A stretch of 64,000 bases of DNA, taken from contig QCXZ01000041.1 of assembly GCA_025024175.1 (NCBI GenBank), positions 44,759,786 to 44,823,785 on the forward strand, in the 5' to 3' direction. A program made the translations under genes and the position numbers. The notes below the pieces were generated by a model that was not told where the DNA came from, ran no database searches, and was given only the letters and a program-made list of their open reading frames with translations. Source of the stretch: Rhyzopertha dominica. Lineage: Eukaryota > Arthropoda > Insecta > Coleoptera > Bostrichidae. The number at the start of each line of letters is the position of its first letter. Within the stretch, counting starts at the first letter, position 1. Positions 21,642 through 33,870 of the stretch are shown here, piece by piece.

Positions 21642-24600
21642 GCTTATGCAATTTAATCACATCGCACACCATTAACACTATATTGTTAATTACCAGAACA
21701 CTCTTAAGAGTGTGTCGGATCTTAATGCATATCTGCGCAGCTCCTACCGCTTGCCGTGTTTCGTCTGTGTTGCTGTATGTCGTTAATTTTGACGATTACT
21801 GTACAGTTCGATGAAGTAAATTAATCGCCAAAAAAACAGACGAAAAATGAAACGTGAAAACAGCTATTTTGAAAACAAATCTGGCGAGTTCTTTAAAACG
21901 TACTGAATACCAAGATTTGTGTATAATAAACATAAGTTCGCTCTAAAACCTTTTACATCTCGTACCTGCTAAGTCTAATCAGTAGTAGTAGTGGTAGTAG
22001 TAGCATTCCAGATATGAGAAATTTTTGGTCTTTTTGTGGAAAAAAAAATACTTTCTTGTTCTGTATTACTTCCTACTGCTGCATCACTAAATTCTGCGTC
22101 CTTGGCTTTTGCTATAACACTTTTACCGTTATGCTAACCGCCGAAAACTACATGCAAATGTCCACTTACTGTTTTAAATACATCTGACAAAAAACTTATG
22201 GCTGGCGAATATTATCATACCATTACGTTATTTTTTCATCGGGTTATTATAATAATCCTGCTAATGATGATGTTTATTGTTCACGTTAGCGACTGGTTGC
22301 TGTTTTAGTGCTATTACAATGTTTATATTGCATAGTGCTATTAGGATTAATTTTTGCTGTTATTATTTGAGGTCATTAGCGGCAAATTTAGCGATAGAAG
22401 GTCGATATGACACCTGTTATTCATATTTTCCTGCATCAGCGTTTGCTGTGTTTAAAACCCTCGAAGTATTAAGAATTACTTAGCTTTAATTATTTTTTGT
22501 ATATACCAAGATTAATTTCATTTCTTGGGGGTTTTACTGCTGAAAAAATTTGCTTTGTGCGGCGCTCCTATAAAAATAAAGCTAAAGAAACATGCATCGG
22601 TTTGCTTATGTCTTGACATTTTTAAGAACATTTCGATTTTAGATCCTTATCTCCTTATCTGCTCTTTTTAAAATCAACTTTAATCAAATATCGCTTGGTT
22701 CTGGCTTTTAGAAGTTTGCTTGAGGAATCTTGGTTTGATGTAGCGATTTGAGGGATAAATTAAGTATTAAAAATCTTTCAGCTCTCTGTCTCTGGTAATG
22801 TCTAAATACGCCAAATACTTCTTGACTAATTTTGAACTTTTCATGAGATTTTATCTACTATGTCATGTGGCCTGTCAAATTATGAAACGAAAGTCGCAAG
22901 TAATGATATCAATTTAGAAGCAAGAAATTATTAATACCCAGTTTTTTTGATAAGAGCCTTTTTCTAAATATTCTTCCAAACGCTTAGTTTTGCTTTTATA
23001 TGTTTCATTCGTTCAGTTGTCATTTCCTATTGACAACCTTTCAATAAAACCAAGCTTCTTCCAAGAAATCTATGTTTTAGAGTAAATGTTGGGAAGGGTT
23101 GCCTGGCTAAACTGACTCCTGAATGATGCTAGCTGATTTTATAATCAGATTTAGGTACCCCGTTTGTGAACTTTAAATATGCGAATTACCACATTTTATT
23201 ATGTTTTCCATATTATAAGCTCAGGACTTTCGGACTTTCTTCGTACCTTTGCTAGTGAGCTAATGTTTCTATTCGTATATTTTGGGTTCTTTCAAATTGT
23301 TCTGATGTTCTCTACAAGCCAAAGTGTGTCATAGTATATAAAATTTTAAAGAATTTTAACACGGACTGTTATAAGAGTAGGTATTCTTAAACAAAACGCA
23401 GACTGCCAGAAAACATCTGTAATTTAGTTTATTTTTTGTATAACGTTCAAAATTGGGGCAAATAGTTTCAATTCGAAAGCTTTGAATTGAGTGAGAGTAA
23501 GGCTTATTCTAACACGTAACATTTATTTCATATTAATAAATGGTATAGTTGTATTTGGCTAAATGTAAGTATCAATCAAACTAATACATCCTTGCACTTG
23601 CAGCTGATCTTTTGAGACAATTAAAGAATATGGCGATGTTGTGAAGTGTTGATTTGTTTGTGTGTCTTCCAGTAAATTTATGCCTTTGTTTATGACAAAT
23701 AAATCATATATTCTATTTAATTACGCCAAATACTTTAAGCTAATCACTTGTACTTATAACACAATTAGATTAATTTTTATTAAATGATGTTTTTAGTCTT
23801 TTGAACTGCCTGTTTTGTACATTTTCCGTGTTTATAATACAAGAAAAAACCGATGATGATTAGTAATGATTGTGTAGTTTTTGCGATACTACTTGGGATA
23901 GTTCACATTGCTTTGTTACAATTTTTCTTTATAGCTTGTTGTTGAATCAGGGATACTTATTATTAATGGAGAGCCTGCATCGTAAATGTTGTCCATAATT
24001 AAATTTTTCAACTTTTAAAAACGGTAACAAAAGGAGTTAATACTACCAGCCATTTTTTACTAATCATATAATTTTTACCTTTATCATTAGATGCTTATTA
24101 TCATCCTCCGCTTCCGCTAAATACGTTTCCACATTTTCTTTGATTTTTATTTGTAGATAACCTTCAGAATGTGCACATTTTCGAAGATATTAAAACAATC
24201 TTTGATCATTACACACCTACTGTGCCTACAGTTGTGTGTAGCAAGATATTTAGAAATGGTTAAAAAACATATTAAACTAATGAGGCTATATGTTTGTTAA
24301 GCCATGGCGCACACTGATACCGATCGATTCTTTTATACTATCATTATTCGAGCACAGCAAAAAAACCTTTGTGATTGATTTTACTCTAAAATAGTGGATT
24401 CTACCTACATTGTTTGTGTAAATAATATGGTATTTATTTTTTTTGAACAAAACTTGAAAAAGTCAATCATAAAAAAGTTATAATGATTTTTACCCCCACC
24501 AACTCCATTTTAACTTGTTTATAAATAAAATTTTGATATTATTCTTAGCCCGTCTTATTTATCACATAAAGTTTGGTAATGTACGTTAATTTCATTTAGC

Positions 24601-26730
24601 TATACCCAGAAGTTTCAGAGAAATTAAATAAAAACGGTGTTTAGGGTTGTATCTTCAAGAGACCGTAGCTCCCTTAGTAAGCAAATTTGGATACAGATAT
24701 TTTTGGTCCAGTTGGTCTAAGAATTGTCCCTAGAAATTATGGTTTCAGTTTCGAGTCATGGGACACCCTAAAAATATATCTAATCCAGGAAGGATCTCAT
24801 TAGAAAAAAATTAATTTATTAGACTGTATTACATTAGGCAACCATACATAAATAATTCCTTGGTATAAATAATATGCAATCTGCTTATTTTTACCTTTTA
24901 CGTGTACTTTACAGTACAAATTTTAAATAATAACGCAAGGGAATTCTCAGGCTTCCGAACAAGTTCAGCCCCAGGTATATAATTTTCCCAGTGAAAATAA
25001 TAAGCGGTAGCATCCTAAACGTAAGACAGGTGTTTAGTACGACGGGCCACCTGCCGCAGGTAAAGAATTAAAAATATCGTTCGGTCGCCTCCCTCGGGTA
25101 TGAATGAAAAAGAAACTTGGTCGATTCTTCCGTTAACCGGCGTTTTTCGTTTGGAACAATAGACGAGTTGGTTGTCTGCTGTCGTATTATTATAAAGGCT
25201 GTCCATATATGCAAAAACAAAAGTCGCATGATGTCACTTGATTGATTGTATTAGCTCCCGCATACATTAAAGTTACGTAACGCGCTCGTGAATATTTGTA
25301 GCGTTACCTAGTCGCTGTGAGCGTGACCTAAGCGGTAGTGAATTATTGAATAATTATTGTGGTTGATCTAATTGTTTGTGATTATAATTAGTTATTATCG
25401 GTTGAATTTAATATGCAATATCGTTCATGCCTTTGTGCTGTATCATTATGATGTGTTTACATACAAATTAGTATGTTAACAAAGTTTCTAATATCACAAC
25501 TATATTTTTCAATATGGAAGGTAGCCATGGCATATCGATTTTAAGTTTAAAGTTAAAAATAAAAAAATATCGAACAATTGGTAGTTTCACGGTATTACCG
25601 TTTCACCTTAAAGTATTACGTTTGCATCTAAGTAATTCTAAAGAAACCAATTAAATTTTGTTTTGTTTCATAGAAGAAAGAACTAAATATTTGATAAACT
25701 GGATAAAAGGGGTCCATATGCCCAAAATCAATTTTACAAGCTACAATTTATAAGTTCAACAAAGGCATTATAAAAAGCGACAAATTGAAACAAGATATAT
25801 TCATTTTTTAACGATTATTTATAACTTATCTAATAACTTTGTCTGTTCGCATTTTGTGTCAGCTAACCCACTGATAAATCCTGTATCATCTTTCTTTTAA
25901 CTTCAACAACAATTCTTTTCCAATTTGAAGGCAGTTCAACTGTATACCTTTTTCGTTGCATTTTTCTGTTGCAAAATGTCTGTCACATCGCTATAGAATG
26001 AAATGTTTGATGGTTTCAAACTTTCCTTTAAGTACCATTGCCTTTGTTTTGTTTTTGTTTTGAAGTTTCTATTTCGAGCTCGGTTTTTTACAAGTTGTAC
26101 AAACATCAGAACGAGTGGGATCAAAGGTATAAATATAGTTGTCACGAAATATTGGAAGTAAAATAGTAAGTATAATAAAATATAAGTATTGTACGGCACA
26201 GGCGGAAAAACGCCTTACAATACGAATTTTTATACAAAATTTTTGAGGGATAAGTTTGCTTTTACGCTTTTTAACATTTTTTAAAACAATTTTGTTTCTG
26301 TTTACAAAATTGGCACTATTTGTCACTCTTGTTATTTTTGCTGTTGTAACATTTCAAATATACAGAAATTAATAAAAAAATCAACAATAGAAGAAATCAA
26401 AGAAAAAACAGAAATTTGCTGATTTTACATAAACGTAACTGTCTAAACATAGTTACCAAAACAGTTTCGCCGATGATGATGTACAAAGTACAAGGTGTGG
26501 ATGAAAAACTGCTCCCAGGTAAATCAAGAATGGCTTACTTGGAGGAGTACAACAGATTCACGAACACAAAGTAAGGAATATAACAAAATGTGTTAATTGG
26601 GTATTATCACTTTTTTTTTGAAAATTACGTAAAATGAATCTTGAAGTGCATGTATATCGTACGCCATGTTAAAAAAAAAACAAAAAAAAATAGTTTTAGG
26701 TAGAGAATTTCAGGTCTGAAATTCGTATCT
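21642..26730. other. Long non-coding stretch; small trinucleotide repeat
   Basis: No gene is supported in about 5 kb. A short AGT/GGT-type trinucleotide repeat lies at about 21981-22004. Positions 25015-25205 are GC-richer than the surroundings, with an open but unrecognised minus-strand frame. The rest is plain AT-rich sequence. Confidence 0.35.
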
Positions 26731-26735
26731 TAGGA

Positions 26736-27748
26736 GTCACCGCCAAAACGCTTCTATCCAAGGTTATTCAACTCGTGACGTCAAGTGTCATGTAAACATT
26801 AACGAGGAGCGTGCTGTTTAATGGTGTAGTATCATTCTTGTATTGGAAAAGCTTTTGTGTGGTGTTTATTGAAAGGACGGTGTAAGAGGTCGCACCAAAA
26901 AGTGATTTGTGTAGTTTCACAAGCATCTATTATGTATGGAAAACAAAACAAGTGTTGTTTTATACATGGTTATAAAAGTACTGCAGTCAGTACAGCTAAC
27001 AAAATTTTTGTAACCGTTCCTCGAGATTATCAACGTATGAGAAAGTTGTTTAAGGCTCCTAGACGTGATATGCCGAAATCGCAAAGTTTGTTATTCTGTT
27101 GTTAATTCTTAATGTAAGTTTTATTATTCTTTTTGGGGTTATAAGTGTTTACCATTCAGTTTCCATTTTATTATAGCTTGAAGAGGATATGAAAAATTAT
27201 ATGAATTTTAAGTTGATAGAGGGAAATGTTATAATAAAGAACGACGTTGTTCCCCCTATATTCGACTGTTAGCCAGACCGGAATCGCGCCGCAAGATCCC
27301 CGAAAATAAATGCAATTTATGTTTATTCTGACCTCTAAAATAAATGTCAAGTTTAGGGTACATTTGTGATTCTTACATTTTTATGTTTACAAATAGTATG
27401 TTTCCAGCAAACCACTGTGATCAAATTATCAATGCTACGTTAATTTGATAAAGAAATTCACTTATGCTGTTGCTTTTACGTTCCTCATCTCCGCCGCGTT
27501 AAACCGCTCGTTGCTGTACACAAATTCCATAACAATGAACATGCCTTCAGAAGTCATAACTCATAAGTATTTCACTTTTTCTTAGCGTAACTTAATTCGC
27601 TTGTCACAAAATTAACGCAAACAACAAACTGATAAATTGACGAGCTGAGGCTGACGCGTGACGCGCTGACCCCAGATGTAAACAAGCGGCCATTTACAAG
27701 AGACCTGACGTCACGGCCAATATGTTCGCGTTTTGGCGGTCCCTTTGA
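26736..27748 (+). mobile_element. THAP-domain element, internally deleted, with TIRs
   Basis: The left end 26736-26800 (ACCGCCAAAACGC, then GTGACGTCAAG, then CATGTAAACATT) is the imperfect reverse complement of the right end 27675-27745 (GCGTTTTGGCGGT, CTGACGTCAC, and ATTTACAAG). The ends share TGACGT plus a TGTAAA motif. The roughly 1 kb interior keeps the 5' exons of a THAP-type transposase but no catalytic domain, so it is a non-autonomous deletion derivative. A clear target-site duplication was not found. Confidence 0.6.
26929..27270 (+). pseudogene. THAP zinc-finger domain of a transposase, two exons, decayed
   Basis: Exon 1 reads NKCCFIHGYKSTA, then KIFVTVPRDYQRMRKLFKAPRRD and KSQSLLFCC, corresponding to a C2CH THAP DNA-binding domain (CCxPGCKS, then VPxDxxRRxxW, then CCxDHF). 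The second Cys of the first pair is Tyr, and a TAA falls just after the FCC at about 27103. A GTAAGT donor near 27114 and an acceptor ending TTATTATAG at about 27178 bound a short intron. Exon 2 continues LEEDMKNYMNFKLIEG and VVPPIFDC, the usual continuation after the THAP His-Phe in P-element/THAP-type transposases. Lost zinc ligands and the stop indicate a pseudogene. Confidence 0.65.
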
Positions 27749-27749
27749 A

Positions 27750-28970
27750 TACTTACATTTTTAATATTAAAAATACACCTTACGATCCATTTTTTCGAAT
27801 TTATAAGCTGTCACAGGTGTTTTGTGGATTAGATGCTACCTATTAATATGCAATTTAATAAAATATAAATACATGGCAAATACCCAATTGTAAAATTTGT
27901 TCAAAATAGAGGCTTGAAACTAATCGTCTCACAAAAGAGATATGAGGAAGGGTGTCAGCCTAAGAAGTTCAGGATCCTTCAATTTGAGGAAATCAGTGCT
28001 CTAAACAAAAAAATTCTTGTACAAAAGTGAAGCTATTTCTTTTGTGTTTTTCATAACATGCGCTATTTTTAAAGGTTGCTTTGTCTGCATTCCATTTGGC
28101 GAATAATGGAGAAAGCTTGCTGGCGTTAAAAAATCTGTCGTAGTAGAAAGTTATGATTAAGACTTCATCAAGAAAATAATATCTCGCAGCGCACCCCTGG
28201 TGCTTGCAGTTCAGGCATTAAAAAATTTGCATAATCAGAAGGAAATAATTATTCAAGAAAATCACCAGGTTTCAAATTGAACAAATAAAAATAATAAAAG
28301 AAGGCTTTGTTCAGGCTTAAATTTTTCACTGACATATTGTTGACTTTTCCAGTCATCTGGCAGTGTTACTAGCTTCCCATATGGTTGTGTATGCTTCCAT
28401 AAGCAATTATTCTTCTTGTTCTCCATCTATCTTGAGCTCTCGCGAAGAGCAGATTCTCGATCGAGCTGTTTTGTGGAAATGATTTCGTATTTAATTTCCT
28501 TTGGCACGTTGCTATTGTATTAAACATAAATGTGCCATACCAAGGTCGGTTTATATTTTGAACTGTGTGAAGGTCTAGTTTTTATGTATTATGGCTTAAA
28601 ATATCGCAACCTTACAATGCTCTAAATGATCCGTAATAAAGCGTACCGTAAACATATGTCGCACACTTGATGCATTCGCTAGACGTTTTTGGGTTTATAG
28701 ATATCTAGATATTTTGTTTATAAACAGAATTGAATTAACTCTGCGAATCATTACATCGTTGATTGGCGGGTAGAATGATGTGTTTGTATCACATATTTCT
28801 TGATGCATGACACTGATAATTTTCAAGTAAAAACGGTTATTTGTGGTACAGTGATGTGTCGCCTGTAAACACGCGACAATCAAGGATACAGAAAAACGTG
28901 GGTTTATGTTTGCAACTTTAAAGAGGTAGCATCATGTTCTATTCATAGTTTACGCTCTTACGAAATGTCA
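27750..28970. other. Non-coding, nothing recognised
   Basis: AT-rich sequence without a supported gene. Confidence 0.3.
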
Positions 28971-28974
28971 GATT

Positions 28975-29470
28975 GTTACAAACAATAACACGCCCAGGAA
29001 GACCAATTTCTCTGATCACTTCGTAAAATATTGATGCTATCCATTATATGATTTTATAAGATCTACGAATTGGGATCACAAAAATAGCAGAAACATTGCA
29101 CGTTTCGTATGAACGTGTGTTCCATATTGTTCACCACGATTTGGTAATGAGAACGCTGATCAGAAGCGTATGCCCTTGACAATGTTGAAAGAAATGTTCC
29201 ATCGTTTTCGGGATTATTCAAACAAGATTACGTTGTCACGAAAGATGACCTGGAGGCTAAAGAACAGTCTAAATAGTGGAAATATTCCTGGCTTCCACGA
29301 CCCAAAAAGTTTCGCTTGCAAAAGTCGGCTGGCAAGGTTCTTGCTTCAGTTTTCCGTTATCCCCAAAGCTCAAAAAGCATTTGAAAGGTAAAAGTTTACG
29401 ACAACTAATGAAATCATGTACCGTTGATATGAGGAATCGTTTGCAGACCAAGAAAAATAATTCATTACAG
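28975..29470 (+). pseudogene. Heavily decayed mariner transposase relic
   Basis: Across shifting frames the plus strand resembles a mariner transposase: RIGITKIAETLHVSYERVFH (HTH region) near 29065-29130, then a WVPRLL-like region recoded as RSVCP near 29165, HRFRDYSNKI near 29205, and a HDPKSF stretch near 29300 where mariners have HxxPESK. Catalytic residues are not preserved and no TIRs were found. This is inferred from motif order only. Confidence 0.45.
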
Positions 29471-29592
29471 GGGTTTAAAGTTATCTTATTAATATTCTGG
29501 TTAATGTATAGGTAAGTCTTAATGGAGTTATATTTAATTTTGTTATAAAATATTGTGGCCCAGATACAGATATATCAATATGTCCTCATATA

Positions 29593-30506
29593 CAGGGTTG
29601 CTACAAAGTATGGAACCAGCAGGATATTTCAGAGTCTGTTCGACCGATTTTTCTGAAATTTTGCATGGGCCTATGAGCAATTAAAATGCATTTTCTCGAA
29701 TTTTTTCAACTCCCTGTCAACTATCGTTTCCGAGATATGGGCGCAAATTACATTTTTTACTCAGTTCTTGTAATAAGTGAAATTTGTATTGATGAAACTT
29801 CTCTTTTTTCAAAATTTTCTGAACATATCTTTTACTAACTAATATGGTGAGTGGGAGACACTTGGAATTCGCTTGTACACCTAAAAGGACATTTAAGCTA
29901 CTTTCCTCACTCGTAGCAACCTTTGGACGTCCTGGTTTTTGACGATTTTTAACACCGCCGGTTTCCTCAACACGTTGCAATGTTTTAATAACTGTTCATC
30001 TGGCAACCAGTTCACAATCTTCATGAAATGCATTGTAGAGTGCAACTACTTCCGAATAACTGGCCTTCCATCTCCATAACCAATCATCATCAAAATTTCG
30101 ATGCGATCGTGTTCAGTTAACTGATGCATTGCGATTGCAAATAGCAAAGTAAATGAAAATTATCACCAGTCACGAAGAAAATGGCAACACCTGGAGCTTT
30201 TCTTCTCACTTAGCGATAACGAATATTGTTTTTATCCCGAAGTTTTTTGCAATACCCAAGTTTGGTATCACATTTTTCTCATCTCAGAAGCAATAAATTG
30301 GTAGGAAAAATACCCTTTTCAATGATATGCCTTTTGACCCCACTTTCCATTAAAAAAGTGCAATTTGCACGCATATTTCGGAAACGAGAGCTGACACAGA
30401 ATTGAAAAAATTCCAGACAATGCATTTTAATTACCCATAGGTCCATGCACAATTTCAGAACAGAACCTGGAATTTTCTGCCGGTTCCATGCTTTGTAGCT
30501 ACCCGG
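29593..30506 (-). mobile_element. Tc1/mariner-type element with long (about 160 bp) imperfect TIRs
   Basis: The left terminal segment 29593-29755 (CAGGGTTGCTACAAAGTATG at the end) is an imperfect reverse complement of 30343-30506 (ending GTAGCTACCCGG). Matching landmarks inside include CAATTAAAATGCATT against AATGCATTTTAATTACC, and CGTTTCCGAGATATG against CATATTTCGGAAACG. TA dinucleotides flank both ends (29591-29592, 30507-30508). The 914-bp element keeps only an N-terminal transposase remnant. Confidence 0.8.
29717..30135 (-). pseudogene. DUF4817/HTH transposase N-terminus, broken
   Basis: On the minus strand, from about 30130, the frame reads MHQLTEHDRIEILMMIGYGD, the start of the DUF4817 helix-turn-helix region common in insect transposable elements. 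After frameshifts it continues with QRVEETGGVKNRQKPGRPK, VATSEESSLNVLLGVQ and YVQKILKKEKFHQYKFHLLQ. In intact relatives this leads into a DDE_3 catalytic domain, which is absent here. It sits inside the 29593-30506 element and partly within its right and left arms. Non-functional. Confidence 0.7.
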
Positions 30507-30509
30507 TAT

Positions 30510-31460
30510 AATATGAAGGCTCTCGGAATATTTTTGCTTTTCATGCTGTAAGTCATGGCGGATACCACGTTTCTTAATATCTTAATGGTCCTCCTCCTCT
30601 TTACATTTAAATATACATTGGATGGAGAATACTACGTAAACCTTTAAACACAAATATTTAACGGAATACTGAAATTATAACGAAGTCCGCATCGGTCTCA
30701 ATTAATTTAACAGGCGGCTGTCTGCATGTACCGTAGCGCCCACGCGGTTTCCAGGAAACCTTGAACTCCTTGTTAACTAAAACCTGAACTAGCTCTCTTC
30801 CAATTACAGTTGAAAACCAGCTGTACGAGCAACATTTCCCGCTTTTGTCGAGCTGCACGTGGCGCCAGTGGAAAGTTGAAGCGCAGGGAAACGAGATTTC
30901 CATTTCCTTTGTGGTACCTCAAGCATAATGTAATAATACTTGACAGAGTGTTCTATATTTTCTACCATTCCGAAAGATCCATCAAAGAGAGTATATATGT
31001 ATTTTTACAACATAATTTTGTAAGCATTTTTTATCATGTTTTGCCTTAAATAGTCAATTTTAAATACTGTTCAATCCCTGTATAATATGAGTTTATGGAC
31101 GTTATGAGTGTTTTTCACTTCTCTTCATAAGGTGTTTTCTTTGTTATTCATAGTTAATCGTTTTTTCAAGTTACCAAAGGTACTTTGGCGTTTTTCTAGT
31201 AAAACCTATTTAAAGTAGTCTAGTTTTGATTCATTCTAATACTGATCTTTAACTTGCTTTCCTACAAGATCCAATATAAGAATTTATTTTGACCTGAGAT
31301 ACATAAATAGCTGAGCAGATTGAACACTGTATTTCGTAGATGCCAGTTTTCTTCTATTACATTATGTGTTTAATTCATTATTGTGTATAATATTTTACCT
31401 ATATTAGTTTCATTTAGACTGAATATTAGAACAGCATAAGTACTAATCTAGTTCTAATCA
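30510..31460. other. Non-coding; GC-richer island at about 30655-30910
   Basis: No gene is supported. The island at 30655-30910 is compositionally distinct and could be conserved non-coding sequence. Confidence 0.35.
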
Positions 31461-31465
31461 CTTTC

Positions 31466-31651
31466 TCATGTCATTTTCTGTGATAACAGATAGGTGTAGA
31501 TATTGCTTAATTGTTGAGAGTCCAATTTTTTACTCATCATATGGTATATTTCCAAGGTTAACCTTTTATTGGTGTTAATTTTTGTATCCAATATTTTTAC
31601 TCCATCCCAGTCTATTGTGTGGTTGTTGTTAACTACATGTGTGACGAACAC
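31466..31651 (-). pseudogene. C-terminal fragment of a Penelope-like element protein
   Basis: The minus-strand frame reads THVVNNNHTIDWDGVKILD and NKRLTLEIYHM, matching the region just after the GIY-YIG endonuclease core in Penelope-like elements (HxxxxNHxIDWDxxKIL, then RxxLExxxI). Reverse transcriptase and the GIY-YIG core are missing. The fragment is 5'-truncated, and immediately upstream of it (minus-strand sense) is a tail segment in inverted orientation at about 31655-31700. Confidence 0.65.
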
Positions 31652-31655
31652 ACAT

Positions 31656-31695
31656 CGATTGAGAAAGACCGAAAAATAGGTCGAAACGTCTCAAA
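31656..31695 (+). repeat. Penelope tail with hammerhead-like hairpin, inverted relative to its coding fragment
   Basis: TTGAGAA (31659-31665), one A, then stem GACC/GGTC (31667-31670, 31679-31682), GAAA (31683-31686) and ACGTC (31686-31690). The layout is that of a hammerhead, but the first box departs from CTGANGA. The same box variant recurs in the tails at 45.8, 51.6 and 56.4 kb. Confidence 0.55.
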
Positions 31696-31740
31696 CAAGC
31701 ATTTTGTACTAATTATTTAACCAAGGAACCAGTACCAACA

Positions 31741-33870
31741 AAATAAAAAAACATAACATATAAAGAAGAGTTCCACAAATTATACCAAACTATTTATCAC
31801 AAGTATTACATTTTAGACGGTAGATTACATTGGATTTGAATTTTGTTGGTGTTTTTTATTTTAATTTAGTAAACAAATTTGAACATTATTTTATATTGAT
31901 CTTGCTATTTTATAAAGTTAAGTGCATTACTTCCAAATGCCGATGAAACACAAATAGCAAGTATGGAATGGAATTGCACTTTGTTGTTACTTTACTTAAC
32001 TGAACGAATGGACAAAAGAAAAGGGATGCTTATTATTTTGATATAATTTGTTACATATACGTTCAATATAAGATAAAAAGTCAAGGGGAAAATTTTGAAT
32101 TTACATATTAAGAACTGTATGGTGTGTTCTTGATAATTGCTAGATATCCCTGAGATATTAGAGAATGTAACGAGAAAATGTGGTCTTCTGAATATTTTTT
32201 GCCATTTTTGTAGCAACTGTTTAAAACATATTTGTAAACTTTCCATTCTTTTCACTTGCTATCATAATGTGTATTTTTGTGATTGGTTACTACAATATTG
32301 CAATAATTAAATTAATGTTAGGGAACGTATCGCATTCGTTCATTGTATAAGCTTAATGGAAAACAGTTGGCAAAGTTCATCGTTCGTTGTTCATAAAAAA
32401 GCGTCGTTGTTTGCTTTGCATGATCTAAATACCTCTTTCTATTGTTTCTTATTTGCGAACTGGCCGAAAATAAAAAATGAAACCCAGATAAATCGTGATT
32501 TATCACTCCGATACTCCGATAGTGTGCTTATTGTTTATCTTTTAACTGGGTCGGAATTTGCATACAACATTGTGTTGCAATGAAGCGCTCGCTTGTGATA
32601 ACCGGGGTTGTTGCATTTTTATTTTAAACGGACTGTTAAGTTGATCGAGGCTATAATAAATTGGATTATCAGACCTGATAGCAGTTCGCTCCAAATGAGA
32701 TTTACATTTTATCGTAGTTGTGTGCTTAGCTGTTTTGCCGTAAACATTTATTTAGTAAATTACGTTTTCTTTTTGCGGTTTTTTAAACAACAAGAAACCA
32801 GTGACCACCTGACTTGACAGTTCTGCAATTTTTTTATTATACTTATAACTGCTGTGGTGTTATGACGGTTACATACACTTTTTAAATGAAAGCGCATTAT
32901 CTACGCATTTGAATAGTTCTGTGGAAGCGGTACTAAGTTCCATGTAAATGGAGATGGATTACGAAGATTCCATAATGCCGAATTTAACCCTTTTTTGTTA
33001 AACAGACATTATAAAATATTGCTGGTGTTAATTTTTATTTACTATCTATCTACTCCTCTTATGATTGCATGTTTGGTTTAGTTGACTTTCTTATAGTGAA
33101 TAATGACGTTAATGATGGTATAGCGACATCTGCTTGGACACCTGGCCTTTTTGTTTCATTCCATAGTCCTGCGTTTATGTTTAACAAATTCCAAGATATA
33201 TTTTTAACTGCACCCGATAGTTTGTGCAATTTGGTGTCCATAGCGAAGTCTGAAAGTTTTTGCTATTCTTTAATTCGTTCAAACTTCACAAAGCGTTTCT
33301 TTATTAGTATTCTTCAAAAACCTTCTGGTAGAAAACTTTCCATCNGTATTTACAATTCGTTGCTGTCCAGTAAACGTTTGTTTTCGAGATTTTCTACAAA
33401 TGTAAGATATTTCGTTAAGTAACTCTAAATTTTCTTACGGCTGCAATTTTAACGTTCTTACATATGTATTTTTGGAAATTTTTTTGAGCTATGTTTTTGT
33501 GTGCAGGAATTTTAACGTGTCCTTCATATGCGAACGATACAACAACAATGGACATCTGAAAAGACCCGTTGTTAGTTTGTATAAGAACGAGATCGAGACA
33601 TAAACCCGGCCTGTTTCTAGATCTGTAATTTGCAATTGGCTCAGTATGATGGAAAAACATCATCCATTCCAAGAAACCAATCCTTCATAAATCTTTACTG
33701 CACCTTTTCGCATCCTATGCACTTCATACAGCACTAGCATACTACAACTTGGACCTAACAAGTGATTTGAATAAAAGAACCAAAGTACACATATCACAAA
33801 AAGTACATAACAAAGACGATAGTAAGTACATGATCATTAAAACTTAATAGCCTCAAACAAAAGTCACCCC
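31741..33870. other. Non-coding, nothing recognised
   Basis: No supported gene. An open frame of about 117 codons at 33069-33422 contains an N and matches no family I know; its AT-driven composition argues against coding. Confidence 0.3.

Noticed and set aside
21978..22005. AGT trinucleotide run as a notable microsatellite
   Set aside because: Short and imperfect; ordinary.
25015..25206. 63-codon minus-strand frame as a conserved exon
   Set aside because: No splice sites or recognisable domain; the elevated GC is better listed as a possible non-coding island.
29170..29515. Overlapping open frames taken as separate small genes
   Set aside because: They fit better as fragments of a single decayed mariner transposase read in shifting frames.
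33069..33422. 117-codon open frame
   Set aside because: It contains an N, is rich in Phe/Ser from AT-rich sequence, overlaps an equally open minus frame, and matches no family I know.
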